Shown: positions 1-6,978, numbered from the stretch's first letter. The stretch: DNA of 12,084 nucleotides from Candidatus Thorarchaeota archaeon (GCA_011365025.1 RDOF01000066.1:1-12084); one strand, 5' to 3'. The notes: generated by a model from the letters alone, not told the origin. Numbers and translations are program-made.

Positions 1-1
1 T

Positions 2-373
2 GGTCTTGCTGCTTTCCAACACGGGCGAATTAATGTGAAGGGAAACATAGCAGTAGCCGTTTTGTCAGGCGGAAATATCGACATGAGCTTGATGTCACGC
101 GTTGTGGAAAAAGAGCTGTTTCGACTTGGTAGGTCCGTTCGCGTTCGTGGTGTAATATCTGACAGAGTCGGGTCTATGAACAAGGCACTGGGCATCGTTG
201 CAGAGTCTGGGGTCAGTATAATGGAGATTGAACAGGACCGCTTTGATCCAGATATTGCGCCCAACAAAATGGAACTAAAACTGATCCTAGAAGTGCCTGA
301 TGAGTCTGCCGTTGATCGGATGCTGAAGCTATTCGAGAGAGCTGGGTTGAAATTCGAAGTATATGAAGACTAG
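2..373 (+). CDS. ilvA: Threonine dehydratase (threonine ammonia-lyase), C-terminal part with ACT domain; 5' end outside window
   Basis: The frame is open from base 2, so this is the tail of a longer gene; a GTG at 35 is internal. The first visible residues read GLAAFQHGRIN, followed by VLSGGNID and SRVVEKELFRLGR, the typical end of the PLP-dependent catalytic domain of fold-type II threonine dehydratases. After that comes an ACT domain of about 75 residues (RVRGVISDRVGSMNKALGIV, then IMEIEQDR and a V-E-L-type strand), the usual C-terminal regulatory domain. Family knowledge: the enzyme deaminates L-threonine to 2-oxobutanoate and ammonia, the first step toward isoleucine or a catabolic step. 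The PLP lysine lies upstream, outside the window. The gene converges on the minus-strand array, 22 bases away, and looks intact at its 3' end. Whether it is biosynthetic or catabolic cannot be decided from this part. Confidence 0.88.
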   Translation, partial: GLAAFQHGRINVKGNIAVAVLSGGNIDMSLMSRVVEKELFRLGRSVRVRGVISDRVGSMNKALGIVAESGVSIMEIEQDRFDPDIAPNKMELKLILEVPDESAVDRMLKLFERAGLKFEVYED

Positions 374-395
374 TGGTATTAGAAGCCCACACCCT

Positions 396-662
396 TCATG
401 CATCAAACCCTCCTCTAGTCCCTCGATAGGAGACAAGGAGACGTGAGAGGTCCGCTACAATGTTGATGTCCTGGATGCGCATCTCCAGCAGGGGATTACT
501 ACCGTAGCGCAGCCCCTCGATCACTCTGGAGAACACCACCCGAGAGGCGTTGGTGGCTGCATGGGCGAACTGTCTGTAAGAGATGTCGCTTCGACCCGCG
601 TAGATGTTCATTCTAATCAGCATCTTCAGGAAGTGTGTTTGACTGGTTTGTTGGCATTGCAT
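396..662 (-). pseudogene. Copy H: terminal remnant of the conserved array module, without a variable tail
   Basis: An 88-codon frame whose residues 20-74 (bases 441-605) match the C-terminal half of the array module: IYAGRSDISYRQF, then HAATNASRVVFSRVIEGLRY, SNPLLEMRIQDI and ADLSR. After DLSR the match stops and 14 unrelated residues lead to a TGA. There is no WTGPWP domain and no membrane tail. The first 19 residues overlap the end of the preceding 3-TM gene in another frame, with no good ribosome binding site. It is the last element of the array, 22 bases from the convergent threonine dehydratase gene. The DNA still matches other copies closely across the NASRVV to LLEMRI segment. I read it as a relic or a recombination donor rather than a working gene. 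Confidence 0.7.
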
Positions 663-1060
663 TTCCCATCGTATGATTCCCAGGCCTCCCGTCTGCTAAC
701 AGCTAGGCTGGAAAAAAGCCAGAGTATTGGAGCGACTGGTGTCCATGCCAGCAAGTTCTCGTAGAGCACGCTTGATTGTCCTGAAACCAAGAATGCGGCT
801 GAGAGAAATATCAAGCTCCATCCGATACTGACCATCCCTAATGCACTAGGGTTCAGCTGTCTTTTGTTGGGATGGCCCTGCTCACTTACTTCTTCTCCGT
901 GAGCAGAATCACTTTGCTGAACAGACACTCTTTCAGTGGGAAACGGTGAGTATCCCAACCAGAGCAGGACAGCAGGAAACAGGACATTGCCAAGCAGATT
1001 CGTCCAGATCAGCCAGACTATTTCTTCAGACACCAGTACCACATCCTCCATTAAAGCCAT
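626..1060 (-). CDS. Small three-TM membrane protein, candidate immunity/partner protein of copy G
   Basis: The product is 144 aa from the ATG at 1060, which overlaps the upstream stop by one base (TGATG), suggesting translational coupling; a TTG one codon earlier is also open. Hydrophobic segments lie at about 13-37, 74-94 and 101-121, with a polar, charged loop at about 38-73 and a 23-residue polar tail. This is the same topology as the other small proteins of the array, though I see no sequence match to them. The 3' end runs into the copy H remnant in a different frame. No family is recognised. By position it would be the partner of the short, degenerate copy G. The membrane location is well supported; the immunity role is inferred only from architecture. 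Confidence 0.65.
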   Translation of the reverse strand: MALMEDVVLVSEEIVWLIWTNLLGNVLFPAVLLWLGYSPFPTERVSVQQSDSAHGEEVSEQGHPNKRQLNPSALGMVSIGWSLIFLSAAFLVSGQSSVLYENLLAWTPVAPILWLFSSLAVSRREAWESYDGKCNANKPVKHTS

Positions 1061-1350
1061 CAAACCGCGATTAGACCAAGCCCCAGAAGCGCTCCGTATA
1101 AGAGTATTCCGAAGCCAGCCATTATCTGGATAATTCCTGATACAACTAGGCCAACAATCATGTCATCAATGAAGTTCCAAGCCGCTCTTCCTGCTGCAGC
1201 GTATACAGCTGATTCCGAATAGAGCATATTTAGCATTATGCCTGCAGCAAGATCAACCTCAAGCACAGGGTAGTGGATTCTGATGTCTACTAAGCTGTAG
1301 AAGTCGTACCTGTGGCCCACGGTGGCTGTGGGCAGGCGTTCATTCTTCAA
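1060..1350 (-). pseudogene. Copy G: short diverged module end fused to two TM segments (degenerate array copy)
   Basis: A 96-codon frame. Residues about 8-36 (TATVGHRYDFYSLVDIRI, then LEVDLA) align without gaps to copy F (TLGYRSNSYNLVDMRIQD, then LEVDLS) and more weakly to the RYGSNPLLEMRIQD form of the other copies, so this is a diverged module end. About 60 residues follow with two hydrophobic segments (roughly 52-62 and 65-95). The first available start is TTG at 1350 (GTG at 1320 is another), inside the end of the upstream 3-TM gene (11-base overlap), and no clear Shine-Dalgarno site precedes either. The WTGPWP domain is absent and the tail is half the usual size. It could be a decayed copy or a small membrane protein still in use. 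The next 3-TM gene overlaps its stop. Confidence 0.55.
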
Positions 1351-1696
1351 CGAATATTTTGAAGTACCCTTTCCGCTTAAGGAGAATGGTGACGGCTACT
1401 AACGGGGCATAGGTCACAATCAGGGGCCCAAGTGGTGGTCCTAGGACAGTGCCTATCCTCAGAAAGATAGCTGTCAAATTCATTGTGATGACTATCACAT
1501 AGAGCACAATCATGGCCAAGGTCCGTTCCCTTTGAGAGTCGATTGATTTCGCATGGATTTGAAAAGGCGTCCCTGAAATATCAGACTCTCTCATCCGATC
1601 TACTGCAGTCCCGACCGCAAGGATATAAAGACACGTAATAATGAAAGCTACTCCTTGTAGCATAAAAGCAAACAGGTAGTTGATGTCATCATTCAT
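1340..1696 (-). CDS. Small three-TM membrane protein, candidate immunity/partner protein of copy C
   Basis: The product is 118 aa from the ATG at 1696. An ATG at 1702 is also in frame but lies only 3 nt from the AGGAG (1710-1706). The 1696 start gives a 9-nt spacing, the same as for several sister genes. Hydrophobic segments lie at about 7-29, 59-79 and 83-106. The loop between the first two is polar and basic/acidic (DRMRESDI, then HAKSIDSQRERTL), and the tail is basic (LLKRKGYFKIF). No family is recognised. It directly follows the broken copy C and its AGGAG overlaps the stop codon of that copy. In the toxin-immunity model it would be an immunity gene that outlived its partner. Confidence 0.7.
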   Translation of the reverse strand: MNDDINYLFAFMLQGVAFIITCLYILAVGTAVDRMRESDISGTPFQIHAKSIDSQRERTLAMIVLYVIVITMNLTAIFLRIGTVLGPPLGPLIVTYAPLVAVTILLKRKGYFKIFVEE

Positions 1697-1708
1697 TGCC
1701 ATAGGCTC

Positions 1709-2571
1709 CTAGAATGCTTGACTCCAGTGGATTATCGCATTAGCAATAAGGGCTATTCCTATCACTCCTATTATACTATTAGCAAAGAGGGAGTATTCTA
1801 GATACGCCGAAAGGGCAGCAGTCTTCCCTTGAGCCTGCGAAAAGAACCGTTGTGGTGTAGCTCCGGTTACCTTGGCTATGATATACAGAAGAAGGTCAAA
1901 CCCTAATGCCATACCGAGGTAAAAGGCCCCAACCTCTAGCAAAAACCATCCCGCCTCGTTATGAGTGAAACGGTGGTTGTCGATCATTCAATTAGCGAAT
2001 AAGACTGGTAGTGTGTAAGAGAAGATGGCAGCTGTGGCTGCAGCCGCGGCTGCTACAGTTACAAGAACAGGGTTAGCAGTTGCTGCTGGATTGCGAAGAA
2101 CATATTCCAGATATCCTATCGAAAGCTTCAATGTAGTTACGCAAGCAAGTGGGAAAATCCATTCGAGTGCAAACTGCACTGCACTAAAATAGGCCAATCG
2201 CCTATAGAATCATCACCTGTAGCAAAGAACCCGCTTTGTTCTGTGATGCCAAGCAGATTCTTGGCAGTGTGAGCAGTGACATGTAGAATTCCTTCCGGAT
2301 GAGGGACATCCTTATGAATTTCAACATGGAAGAGAGGCCAAGGACCAGTCCAAGAAGTGATGACTTCTGGCATAAGGCTCATGAGATTGAAGTCAGCCTC
2401 GGCTGTCGTTTTCTTTAAGGGACTTGCTGTCCCATCGAAGTCCTGCTCCTGGCCGGGGTGATTGGGATCCTGTCTGGAGAGGTCCACCTCCAGCGTGATA
2501 TCCTGGATCCTCATCTCCAGCAGGGGATTGTTGCCGTAGCGTTGTCCCTGGATGACCACGGACCTGACCAC
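1709..2571 (-). pseudogene. Copy C: module-WTGPWP-membrane protein broken by a frameshift and an in-frame TGA
   Basis: From a GTG at 2571 the frame encodes a 5'-truncated module (VIQGQRYGNNPLLEMRIQDI, then DPNHPGQEQ) and the second conserved domain (SWTGPWPLFH, then NLLGITEQSGF), and runs on to a TAA near 2137. Near base 2200 homology to copy D switches by one base into the frame of 2197-1988 (SAVQFALEWIFPLACVTTL against QAGLIAVEFMWRTACYASNL in D). That frame ends in TGA (1990-1988) and is followed immediately and in frame by 1987-1709. There GWFLLEVGAFYLG matches GWFALDLGAKILG of copy D. Joined up, the tail has the expected four hydrophobic segments, one of them with seven consecutive alanines. 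Two lesions make decay likely. The upstream 3-TM gene ends only 4 bases before the GTG. Confidence 0.7.
2428..2571 (-). repeat. Array module copy C (5'-truncated)
   Basis: DNA and protein match to the module's C-terminal third. The match begins at VVRSVV, within a few bases of the TAG that ends the upstream gene, and runs through the DPNHPGQEQDFDGT boundary. The NHPGQEQ form is shared with copy A rather than D and E. Confidence 0.75.
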
Positions 2572-2575
2572 CCCA

Positions 2576-2974
2576 CTATGTTATCTGCACATCTGTATCT
2601 GATTCATTAATGGAGTGTCCAAGTCTGTTTCTATATTTATATCCAAGGATTGAAGCCAGCAGAACGATGAGCACATAAATGATGACACTCACATCGAATC
2701 TGAATATTGTGAGGAGGGACTGCATAACAGTCGGCTCCAAAAGACCCATAATAAGGGGCATAATTACTGGGAGAATTGACGCCAGAGTTGGAATGAGAAC
2801 CATTCTTACCACCGTTGGCAACGAACTCCTTGCTATTTCTTCCTGGGATAGGGCGAACCTAGACATGATTCGAAACTCGGGAACATACCTAGCAATTATT
2901 ATCAAGGTGAGAAGAACCCCGATAAAGAATAGTCCCATTGCCCCCATGACCAACCAGGCTTGTTCTACTTGCAT
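2576..2974 (-). CDS. Small three-TM membrane protein, candidate immunity/partner protein of copy B
   Basis: The product is 132 aa from the ATG at 2974; a TTG at 2983 is an alternative. An AGGAGAG site lies just upstream (2991-2985), a little far from the ATG and too close to the TTG, so the start is uncertain. Hydrophobic segments lie at about 7-28, 57-79 and 94-112, the second and third separated by LEPTVMQSLLTIFRFDV. The first loop is polar with several arginines, and the tail is polar (YKYRNRLGHSINESDTD). No family is recognised. It follows copy B by about 80 bases and its TAG stop abuts the start of copy C. Its topology repeats that of the other small genes in the array. The partner role is inferred. 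Confidence 0.7.
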   Translation of the reverse strand: MQVEQAWLVMGAMGLFFIGVLLTLIIIARYVPEFRIMSRFALSQEEIARSSLPTVVRMVLIPTLASILPVIMPLIMGLLEPTVMQSLLTIFRFDVSVIIYVLIVLLASILGYKYRNRLGHSINESDTDVQIT

Positions 2975-3054
2975 ATTTCGCAATCTCTCCTATTCATATG
3001 AATCTGCTCTCTCAAGGGCAACACGCACTTTTCTATCACTTGATAACCACACAT

Positions 3055-3927
3055 CTAAATAGAAATCCCTGGCCAACCGACAAAAGTGTCATTTGGATAC
3101 ATATACATCCCAGCCATATAAAGGTAGAACAGGATGTAAACCACATCGAGTGCTGTCAAGATCATTATCCACTTAGCAGCATCTGCAGCCCATGGCACTC
3201 TGGGGCCGAGAAAATGTGTTATCCATTCTTCAATGCCTTCCGATAAGACTCGTGTAAATATGAAAACGGATAACGCAAAGAGTATCATTCTTGTTGTCAT
3301 CTCCAGGCAAAGGTTGGCTGCCTCAAGGTTTGTGACTCGATTCACCAATACGACATTCAATCTGCAAAACCAATTCCAGAATAACATCCCCCAAGCAGCG
3401 AAAGCAACAAGAAAGACGCCAAGCATAGTGAGGTTAATTGCCAAGCCTGCTGCAATAGATGCTATTGTCCAAGCGGTAGTCACTGCGAATGTTGAATCCT
3501 TGATTCGCTCAAGGATTTGGATAGCTGTTTCATCAAGACTTGGATCCTGCTGCATGATATATTCGTAGGAAGCACCTAATTGGTAATTTGACTCAGCTAC
3601 GTTGACCTGACCAAGTAAATCAATTGTTAATGTAATTATGATGTAGGTTGCCACGTTCCATTGCTGAGAACAAGATATCAAGATTGTTGGCCATAATTGC
3701 TCAAGCCAATTTGCAGTAGCAGCTTCCGCTGCCTCATCCATTAGATTGTCAAAGGTGACAATATCCTGTCCTGAAGCTTGGTACTGCTCTCCAACTCTAG
3801 TGTCAGGGTTCTTCCCTGTTGGACATTGTCGATTCAGATCTGTTTCCAATACAATATCTTGGATTCTCATCTCCAGCAGGGGATTGCTGCCGTAGCGCAG
3901 CCCCTCGATCACCAGGGAGGACACCAC
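3055..3927 (-). CDS. Copy B: 5'-truncated module plus multi-TM variable tail (candidate orphan effector cassette)
   Basis: A 290-aa frame from a GTG at 3927 that is really inside the module: homology continues upstream to about 4050 in the same frame but is cut by a TGA at 4021-4023. Residues 1-33 are the module end (SSLVIEGLRYGSNPLLEMRI). The usual DPNNPGEEQ boundary is replaced by a divergent stretch (QCPTGKNPDTRVGEQYQ). The second domain is diverged: only LWP remains of WTGPWP, but ITLTIDLLGQVNVAESNY matches the DLLG/ES part. Hydrophobic segments lie at about 148-186 (two), 212-228 and 252-275. No Shine-Dalgarno site supports the GTG, so it may be a silent cassette. The following 3-TM gene is its likely partner. 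No toxin family is recognised. Confidence 0.65.
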   Translation of the reverse strand: MVSSLVIEGLRYGSNPLLEMRIQDIVLETDLNRQCPTGKNPDTRVGEQYQASGQDIVTFDNLMDEAAEAATANWLEQLWPTILISCSQQWNVATYIIITLTIDLLGQVNVAESNYQLGASYEYIMQQDPSLDETAIQILERIKDSTFAVTTAWTIASIAAGLAINLTMLGVFLVAFAAWGMLFWNWFCRLNVVLVNRVTNLEAANLCLEMTTRMILFALSVFIFTRVLSEGIEEWITHFLGPRVPWAADAAKWIMILTALDVVYILFYLYMAGMYMYPNDTFVGWPGISI

Positions 3928-4050
3928 CCGAGAGGCGTTATCGACGGCATGGGCGAGATAATTGTAGAGAGTGTCACTGGAACTGGCTTCGACGCTTCCG
4001 TAGCCCGTCGCCGGGTCCCATCATAGGCTGAAACTGGTTTGGAAAGATGC
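3829..4050 (-). repeat. Array module copy B, with a nonsense codon
   Basis: The reading frame gives ASFQTSFSL, stop, then WDPATGYG, SSSDTLYNYLAHAVDNASR and onward into the 290-aa frame. The TGA at 4021-4023 stands where copies A and D have the first Trp of MWWDPATG. Bases 3884-3948 are identical to 11711-11775 of copy A (65 of 65). Confidence 0.8.
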
Positions 4051-4105
4051 ACGGTATTGTGACAATATTGTTGCTATCATGCCAATGCCCTATTCGTAAC
4101 ACCTA

Positions 4106-4456
4106 CTACTGCTCCTTCACACACGACCTTGGGCGATCTTCGATCGCAGCTAAAATGGATAACACTATCAGGAGGACCAATACCGCTGTAAAAGGTAGTC
4201 CGGCAATACTTAGAGTTCCTGGAATAAAGATCTCCGATGAAAGGATGAGCGCCGTCAGAAGAAATGCTATGAGTAGATAATTGAGAACTCCTTTCGTCCA
4301 CCAAGGCCGACCCTCGTAGATCAGCTTGGCGCGGGGTGGAACAATCCCGCCAAGAATTCGGGAACCCCAGTATCTGTCAGATAGTGCGAATGTCAATATC
4401 ACTCCCAAGATATATAGAGCAAGGCCCAGAATCATTCTTTGTATGACATCAAGCAT
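4106..4456 (-). CDS. Small three-TM membrane protein, orphan candidate immunity protein
   Basis: The product is 116 aa from the ATG at 4456; ATG 4462 and GTG 4465 are also in frame. The AAGGGA at 4472-4467 fits the 4456 start better in spacing. Hydrophobic segments lie at about 8-26, 57-74 and 84-104, with a polar loop containing RYWGSRILGGIVPPRAKLIY and a charged tail (EDRPRSCVKEQ). It is one of three consecutive small membrane genes downstream of copy D's partner, none preceded by its own full copy. Copy B's module remnant begins about 55 bases after its stop. No family is recognised. Confidence 0.7.
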   Translation of the reverse strand: MLDVIQRMILGLALYILGVILTFALSDRYWGSRILGGIVPPRAKLIYEGRPWWTKGVLNYLLIAFLLTALILSSEIFIPGTLSIAGLPFTAVLVLLIVLSILAAIEDRPRSCVKEQ

Positions 4457-4506
4457 TGCCATCACTTCCCTTCATGCGGGTTACTGCACTGTCAGGCTTC
4501 ACATCA

Positions 4507-4812
4507 TCAATGTACTTTCTTCATAGCCAACCATGTACCAATCCATGTTACTATGACAATGACTATGAAACCTACAAGTAGATAGAGCCCGGTTAATTGC
4601 TCTCCAAACAAAGGGACGGACGCTATCAAGAGGACAAGACCGATGCTTCTCGTACTTGTTAGCCACCTAGTCATGTTCTCGTCTTCTTGATCGGGTGCAC
4701 CTTGTCGAACCCATTCGAGAATTGGATGCACGAGAACCATTGGTAATAGGAAGACAAGAACCCAGCATACAAGCAAGTAGACCATCAAAGAATCAACAAC
4801 GATAGATTGCAC
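4507..4812 (-). CDS. Small three-TM membrane protein, orphan candidate immunity protein
   Basis: The product is 101 aa from a GTG at 4812, chosen because GAGGT (4825-4821) lies 8 nt upstream. Hydrophobic segments lie at about 7-29, 57-70 and 73-96. The loop of about 27 residues is acidic (APDQEDENMTRW), and the tail is short and basic (AMKKVH). It is the shortest of the small proteins but has the same plan. It lies between two other small membrane genes in a cluster that lacks full module genes. No sequence family is recognised. Confidence 0.7.
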   Translation of the reverse strand: MQSIVVDSLMVYLLVCWVLVFLLPMVLVHPILEWVRQGAPDQEDENMTRWLTSTRSIGLVLLIASVPLFGEQLTGLYLLVGFIVIVIVTWIGTWLAMKKVH

Positions 4813-4858
4813 GTTTTATTACCTCGTTTTTCTCTTGTATTTATTTCGCGGATTGACT

Positions 4859-4915
4859 TCATAGAGCCCCCAGAAGAGTTAGTGTCAAAACTGAGCCTGC
4901 CATTATGAAGACCAT
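4859..4915 (-). other. 18-codon hydrophobic ORF coupled to the preceding gene (TAATG)
   Basis: The ATG at 4915 overlaps the TAA of the upstream gene by one base. The peptide MVFIMAGSVLTLTLLGAL is one hydrophobic segment followed by TGA. It may be a coupled micropeptide, the relic of a membrane segment, or chance. The reading frame extends further upstream without support. I see nothing else in the 40 bases before the next gene's ribosome binding site. Confidence 0.2.
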
Positions 4916-5283
4916 TAACGTGGCAGATTGATGTATAATGCTGATACGATGCCGAATAACGAGAATACCAGAAATGGAGGCCAGTAGACTTCGAATGGGC
5001 GCACCCATCCTACTGCCAAACCTGCAAGAATAAAGGACAACAAGGTAATGCCTTTGAACTTCATATTCCACTTCTTTGGTTCTTGCAAATAGGAATTATA
5101 CACTTGTGCCCATTCTTCTTGTCCAACACTTGGTTGTCCACTGCATCTCCTATATCCAGTATGGATTTTCGAATAGAGTTCCCACAGTCTTTGCCAGATC
5201 ACGATGACCATAATCATCATGATGAACATGGGTAGTAGGTTCAGCAGTAGATATCCAACTATTGAGTCTGGTAGGGTTTGCAT
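4915..5283 (-). CDS. Small three-TM membrane protein, orphan candidate immunity protein
   Basis: The product is 122 aa from the ATG at 5283. An in-frame ATG at 5292 touches the AGGAG (5297-5293) directly, leaving no spacing, whereas 5283 gives the 9-nt spacing seen in sister genes. Hydrophobic segments lie at about 9-30, 78-95 and 101-119. The polar loop is the longest of the set (about 47 residues, QRLWELYSKIHTGYRRCSG and onward), and the tail is very short. A 12-base leader (5304-5293 on the minus strand) is identical to that of the gene at 9023-9424. A 33-codon ORF ends within this leader. No family is recognised. Confidence 0.72.
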   Translation of the reverse strand: MQTLPDSIVGYLLLNLLPMFIMMIMVIVIWQRLWELYSKIHTGYRRCSGQPSVGQEEWAQVYNSYLQEPKKWNMKFKGITLLSFILAGLAVGWVRPFEVYWPPFLVFSLFGIVSALYINLPR

Positions 5284-5301
5284 TATGTGCATCTCCTGAT
5301 C

Positions 5302-5403
5302 TCAAGTCCCATAATGAATGGCCAAATGATACATCCAAAGAATCCCAAACAAGGCACCTAGCGATACTAGGACACCAAGTGTTAATGCAATGTACTTGGT
5401 CAT
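5302..5403 (-). CDS. 33-codon single-TM small ORF
   Basis: An ATG at 5403 opens a 33-aa frame (MTKYIALTLGVLVSLGALFG, then ILWMYHLAIHYGT), one hydrophobic helix with a lone basic residue at the N-terminus. A purine-rich AAAGGA (5412-5407) precedes it, though only 3 nt from the ATG. Its TGA lies inside the leader of the next gene. It may be a small membrane protein or the surviving last helix of a lost variable tail, since in copy E the last helix also lies just ahead of the same leader and a 3-TM gene. The bases between it and the gene ending at 5470 show nothing else. Confidence 0.35.
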   Translation of the reverse strand: MTKYIALTLGVLVSLGALFGILWMYHLAIHYGT

Positions 5404-5469
5404 ATGTCCTTTCTTTATGGTCCTGGATGTGTGCTCACCCCATCGACTTCTATGACGGCATTGATGTAG

Positions 5470-5856
5470 TTAATCACCTTCGACCCCATCCTTTGCGGTT
5501 GCACGACGCTGGAGTACTATAGGTAAGGCACCACCAAGTGCTGAAGCCAGCATACCACCAAAAGCCCAAAGCATAATTAGTGGAACACCAAATGTCAGAA
5601 TCGATGCGGCAAATTCGGGAATGAGTCCTAAGAGCAGCACTGAAACTATTATCGCTGGATAGCAGCCTATTCCTATTGCATCCACAGCTGTTGCTCGCTG
5701 CTTTGAAGGCAGGTCGTCCCACTTCTGCTTGTTTCTGAGCGATATTGTTGCACTCAAAAAACTGCCTGCGAGAGCGACTATCCATGTGATAACAACCAGT
5801 CCAAATACAGTTACCAAGTTCGCGTCAGCCATTTGCATTACAACACTATCCATCAT
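5470..5856 (-). CDS. Small three-TM membrane protein, candidate immunity/partner protein of copy D
   Basis: The product is 128 aa with ATG ATG at 5856/5853; no convincing Shine-Dalgarno site precedes it, so it may depend on coupling to copy D, whose stop is 18 bases upstream. Hydrophobic segments lie at about 13-37, 60-79 and 83-115, the last one rich in Gly, Ala and Leu and possibly double. The loop is charged (LRNKQKWDDLPSKQR), and the tail is polar (RRATAKDGVEGD). Its plan equals that of the other small proteins. Of all pairs in the window, D plus this gene is the best-preserved downstream cassette, with both frames intact. No family is recognised and the partner function is inferred. Confidence 0.7.
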   Translation of the reverse strand: MMDSVVMQMADANLVTVFGLVVITWIVALAGSFLSATISLRNKQKWDDLPSKQRATAVDAIGIGCYPAIIVSVLLLGLIPEFAASILTFGVPLIMLWAFGGMLASALGGALPIVLQRRATAKDGVEGD

Positions 5857-5874
5857 TTGTTTCTGGCCATTTAA

Positions 5875-6918
5875 TCATCCTGTGAGTGTGTAAATTGCTG
5901 CAATAAAAAGCGGTACTAAAGCAATCATTTTGAATACAAGTAAGATGAAGGCTCCAGGAAGATTTTCTATGAGCATTTCAGTCACCCCACCACCAGCTAT
6001 TATCGTTCCGAGTATTTTTGCGCCAAGATCTAGGGCGAACCATCCAAAGGCGTTTATCAAACCCATAGTAATCAATACCCAGAATCGTGTTGCTGAATCA
6101 TACCCGCTATTTCTGAGTTGTATTTCGATGATTGTTACATAGTAGACATACAGAAGTAGCCAGTCTAAGCCTAGTGCAAATGCAGGGAAAACCCATCCTG
6201 GATTCAGATTTGAGGCATAGCATGCTGTCCGCCACATAAACTCCACTGCAATGAGACCCGCCTGCACATATAGATTGTCCCATGTGAGCTGTAATGCAAT
6301 GTCTACAATTCCTGAGTCATTCAAATCCCTTATGTCATTGTTCTCATGGTCGGTTAGGAGGAAGTCTTCCGATGTCATAACACCGAGCAGGTCTACTTTC
6401 GCCCGAAAGACAATTCTCGCTCCATTCTGGGAGGTCTTGTTCACTTGAGAATGAAGCTCCGGCCAAGGACCAGTCCACCAACTCTCGACCTCCTGTGTCC
6501 AATCACCGCTTGGAGGCGGAGGAGCAGCTGCAGCAAGCTTTGTCCCATCATACATCTGCTCTTCGCCGGGATTATTGGGGTCGTGTCTTGAGAGGTCAGC
6601 GCTGAGGATGATGTTGTGGATGCGCATCTCCAGCAGGGGATTGTTGCCGTAGCGCAGCCCCTCGATCACCAGGGAGGACACCACCCGAGAGGCGTTATGG
6701 ACGGCGTGGACCAGGTAGTTGTAGGGAGTGTCGCTGGAACTGGTCTTAATGCTCCCCTGGCCCGTGGCCGGGTCCCACCACATGCTGATGGTGACCGCAT
6801 AGGAGTCCTCCCCATACCACAGAGTCCGAGCGTACTGTCCACCATTCTCAGGATAGAACACCGCCCGGAACCAGCCGTCGTTCCATTCATTCATATCGTC
6901 CCCCCACTCGATGGCCAT
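5875..6918 (-). CDS. Copy D: near-complete module, WTGPWP domain and multi-TM tail (candidate polymorphic effector)
   Basis: The product is 347 aa from the ATG at 6918, with GGGGA 7 nt upstream; the frame is open only to a TGA at 6963-6961. Residues 1-126 are the conserved module (WNDGWFRAVFYPENGGQY, SMWWDPATGQG, NASRVVSSLVIEGLRYG, PLLEMRI, DPNNPGEEQMYDGT). An Ala/Pro linker (AAAAPPPPSG, about 129-138) leads to the second domain (SWWTGPWPELH, 146-155; KVDLLGVMTSED, 174-185). Hydrophobic segments lie at about 215-235, 241-265, 277-298 and 320-344. The tail resembles broken copy C (GWFALDLGAKILG) but not A, B or E. Module homology to copy A stops abruptly upstream of DNYGDTI, just past the MNT gene's end. 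There is no signal peptide. No known family or catalytic motif is seen; the effector role is inferred from architecture. Confidence 0.75.
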   Translation of the reverse strand: MAIEWGDDMNEWNDGWFRAVFYPENGGQYARTLWYGEDSYAVTISMWWDPATGQGSIKTSSSDTPYNYLVHAVHNASRVVSSLVIEGLRYGNNPLLEMRIHNIILSADLSRHDPNNPGEEQMYDGTKLAAAAPPPPSGDWTQEVESWWTGPWPELHSQVNKTSQNGARIVFRAKVDLLGVMTSEDFLLTDHENNDIRDLNDSGIVDIALQLTWDNLYVQAGLIAVEFMWRTACYASNLNPGWVFPAFALGLDWLLLYVYYVTIIEIQLRNSGYDSATRFWVLITMGLINAFGWFALDLGAKILGTIIAGGGVTEMLIENLPGAFILLVFKMIALVPLFIAAIYTLTG

Positions 6919-6939
6919 GATGGTGTCCCCGTAGTTGTC
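6541..6939 (-). repeat. Array module copy D (longest downstream copy)
   Basis: Matches copy A (11611-12009) along its whole length at both DNA and protein level. Over the 97 bases from 6631 there are only about four differences, with 54 identical bases in one run. The 5' edge of homology is sharp at 6939, where the next bases upstream differ completely from copy A. Confidence 0.85.
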
Positions 6940-6978
6940 TTTTTCTAAGTGATCATGGTTTCATCCAGAGTGTCAAGC

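Noticed and set aside
35..373. A GTG-started 112-aa gene at the left edge
   Set aside because: The frame is open to base 2 and the upstream residues match the threonine dehydratase family, so the GTG is internal.
1988..1990. Selenocysteine or Trp recoding at the TGA in copy C
   Set aside because: A frameshift nearby already marks the copy as decayed, no selenoprotein family or stem-loop is recognised, and other genes here end in TGA normally.
3778..4031. Plus-strand frames opposite module copy B
   Set aside because: They are antisense to the GC-rich module and recur opposite every copy; the coding sense is the minus strand.
4859..5071. 70-codon minus-strand frame overlapping the end of the gene at 4915-5283
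   Set aside because: Most of it overlaps a better-supported gene; only the last 18 codons have an independent start and are listed with low confidence.
6616..6948. 110-codon plus-strand frame opposite module copy D
   Set aside because: It is a mirror of the module's codon pattern; the conserved protein reads on the minus strand.
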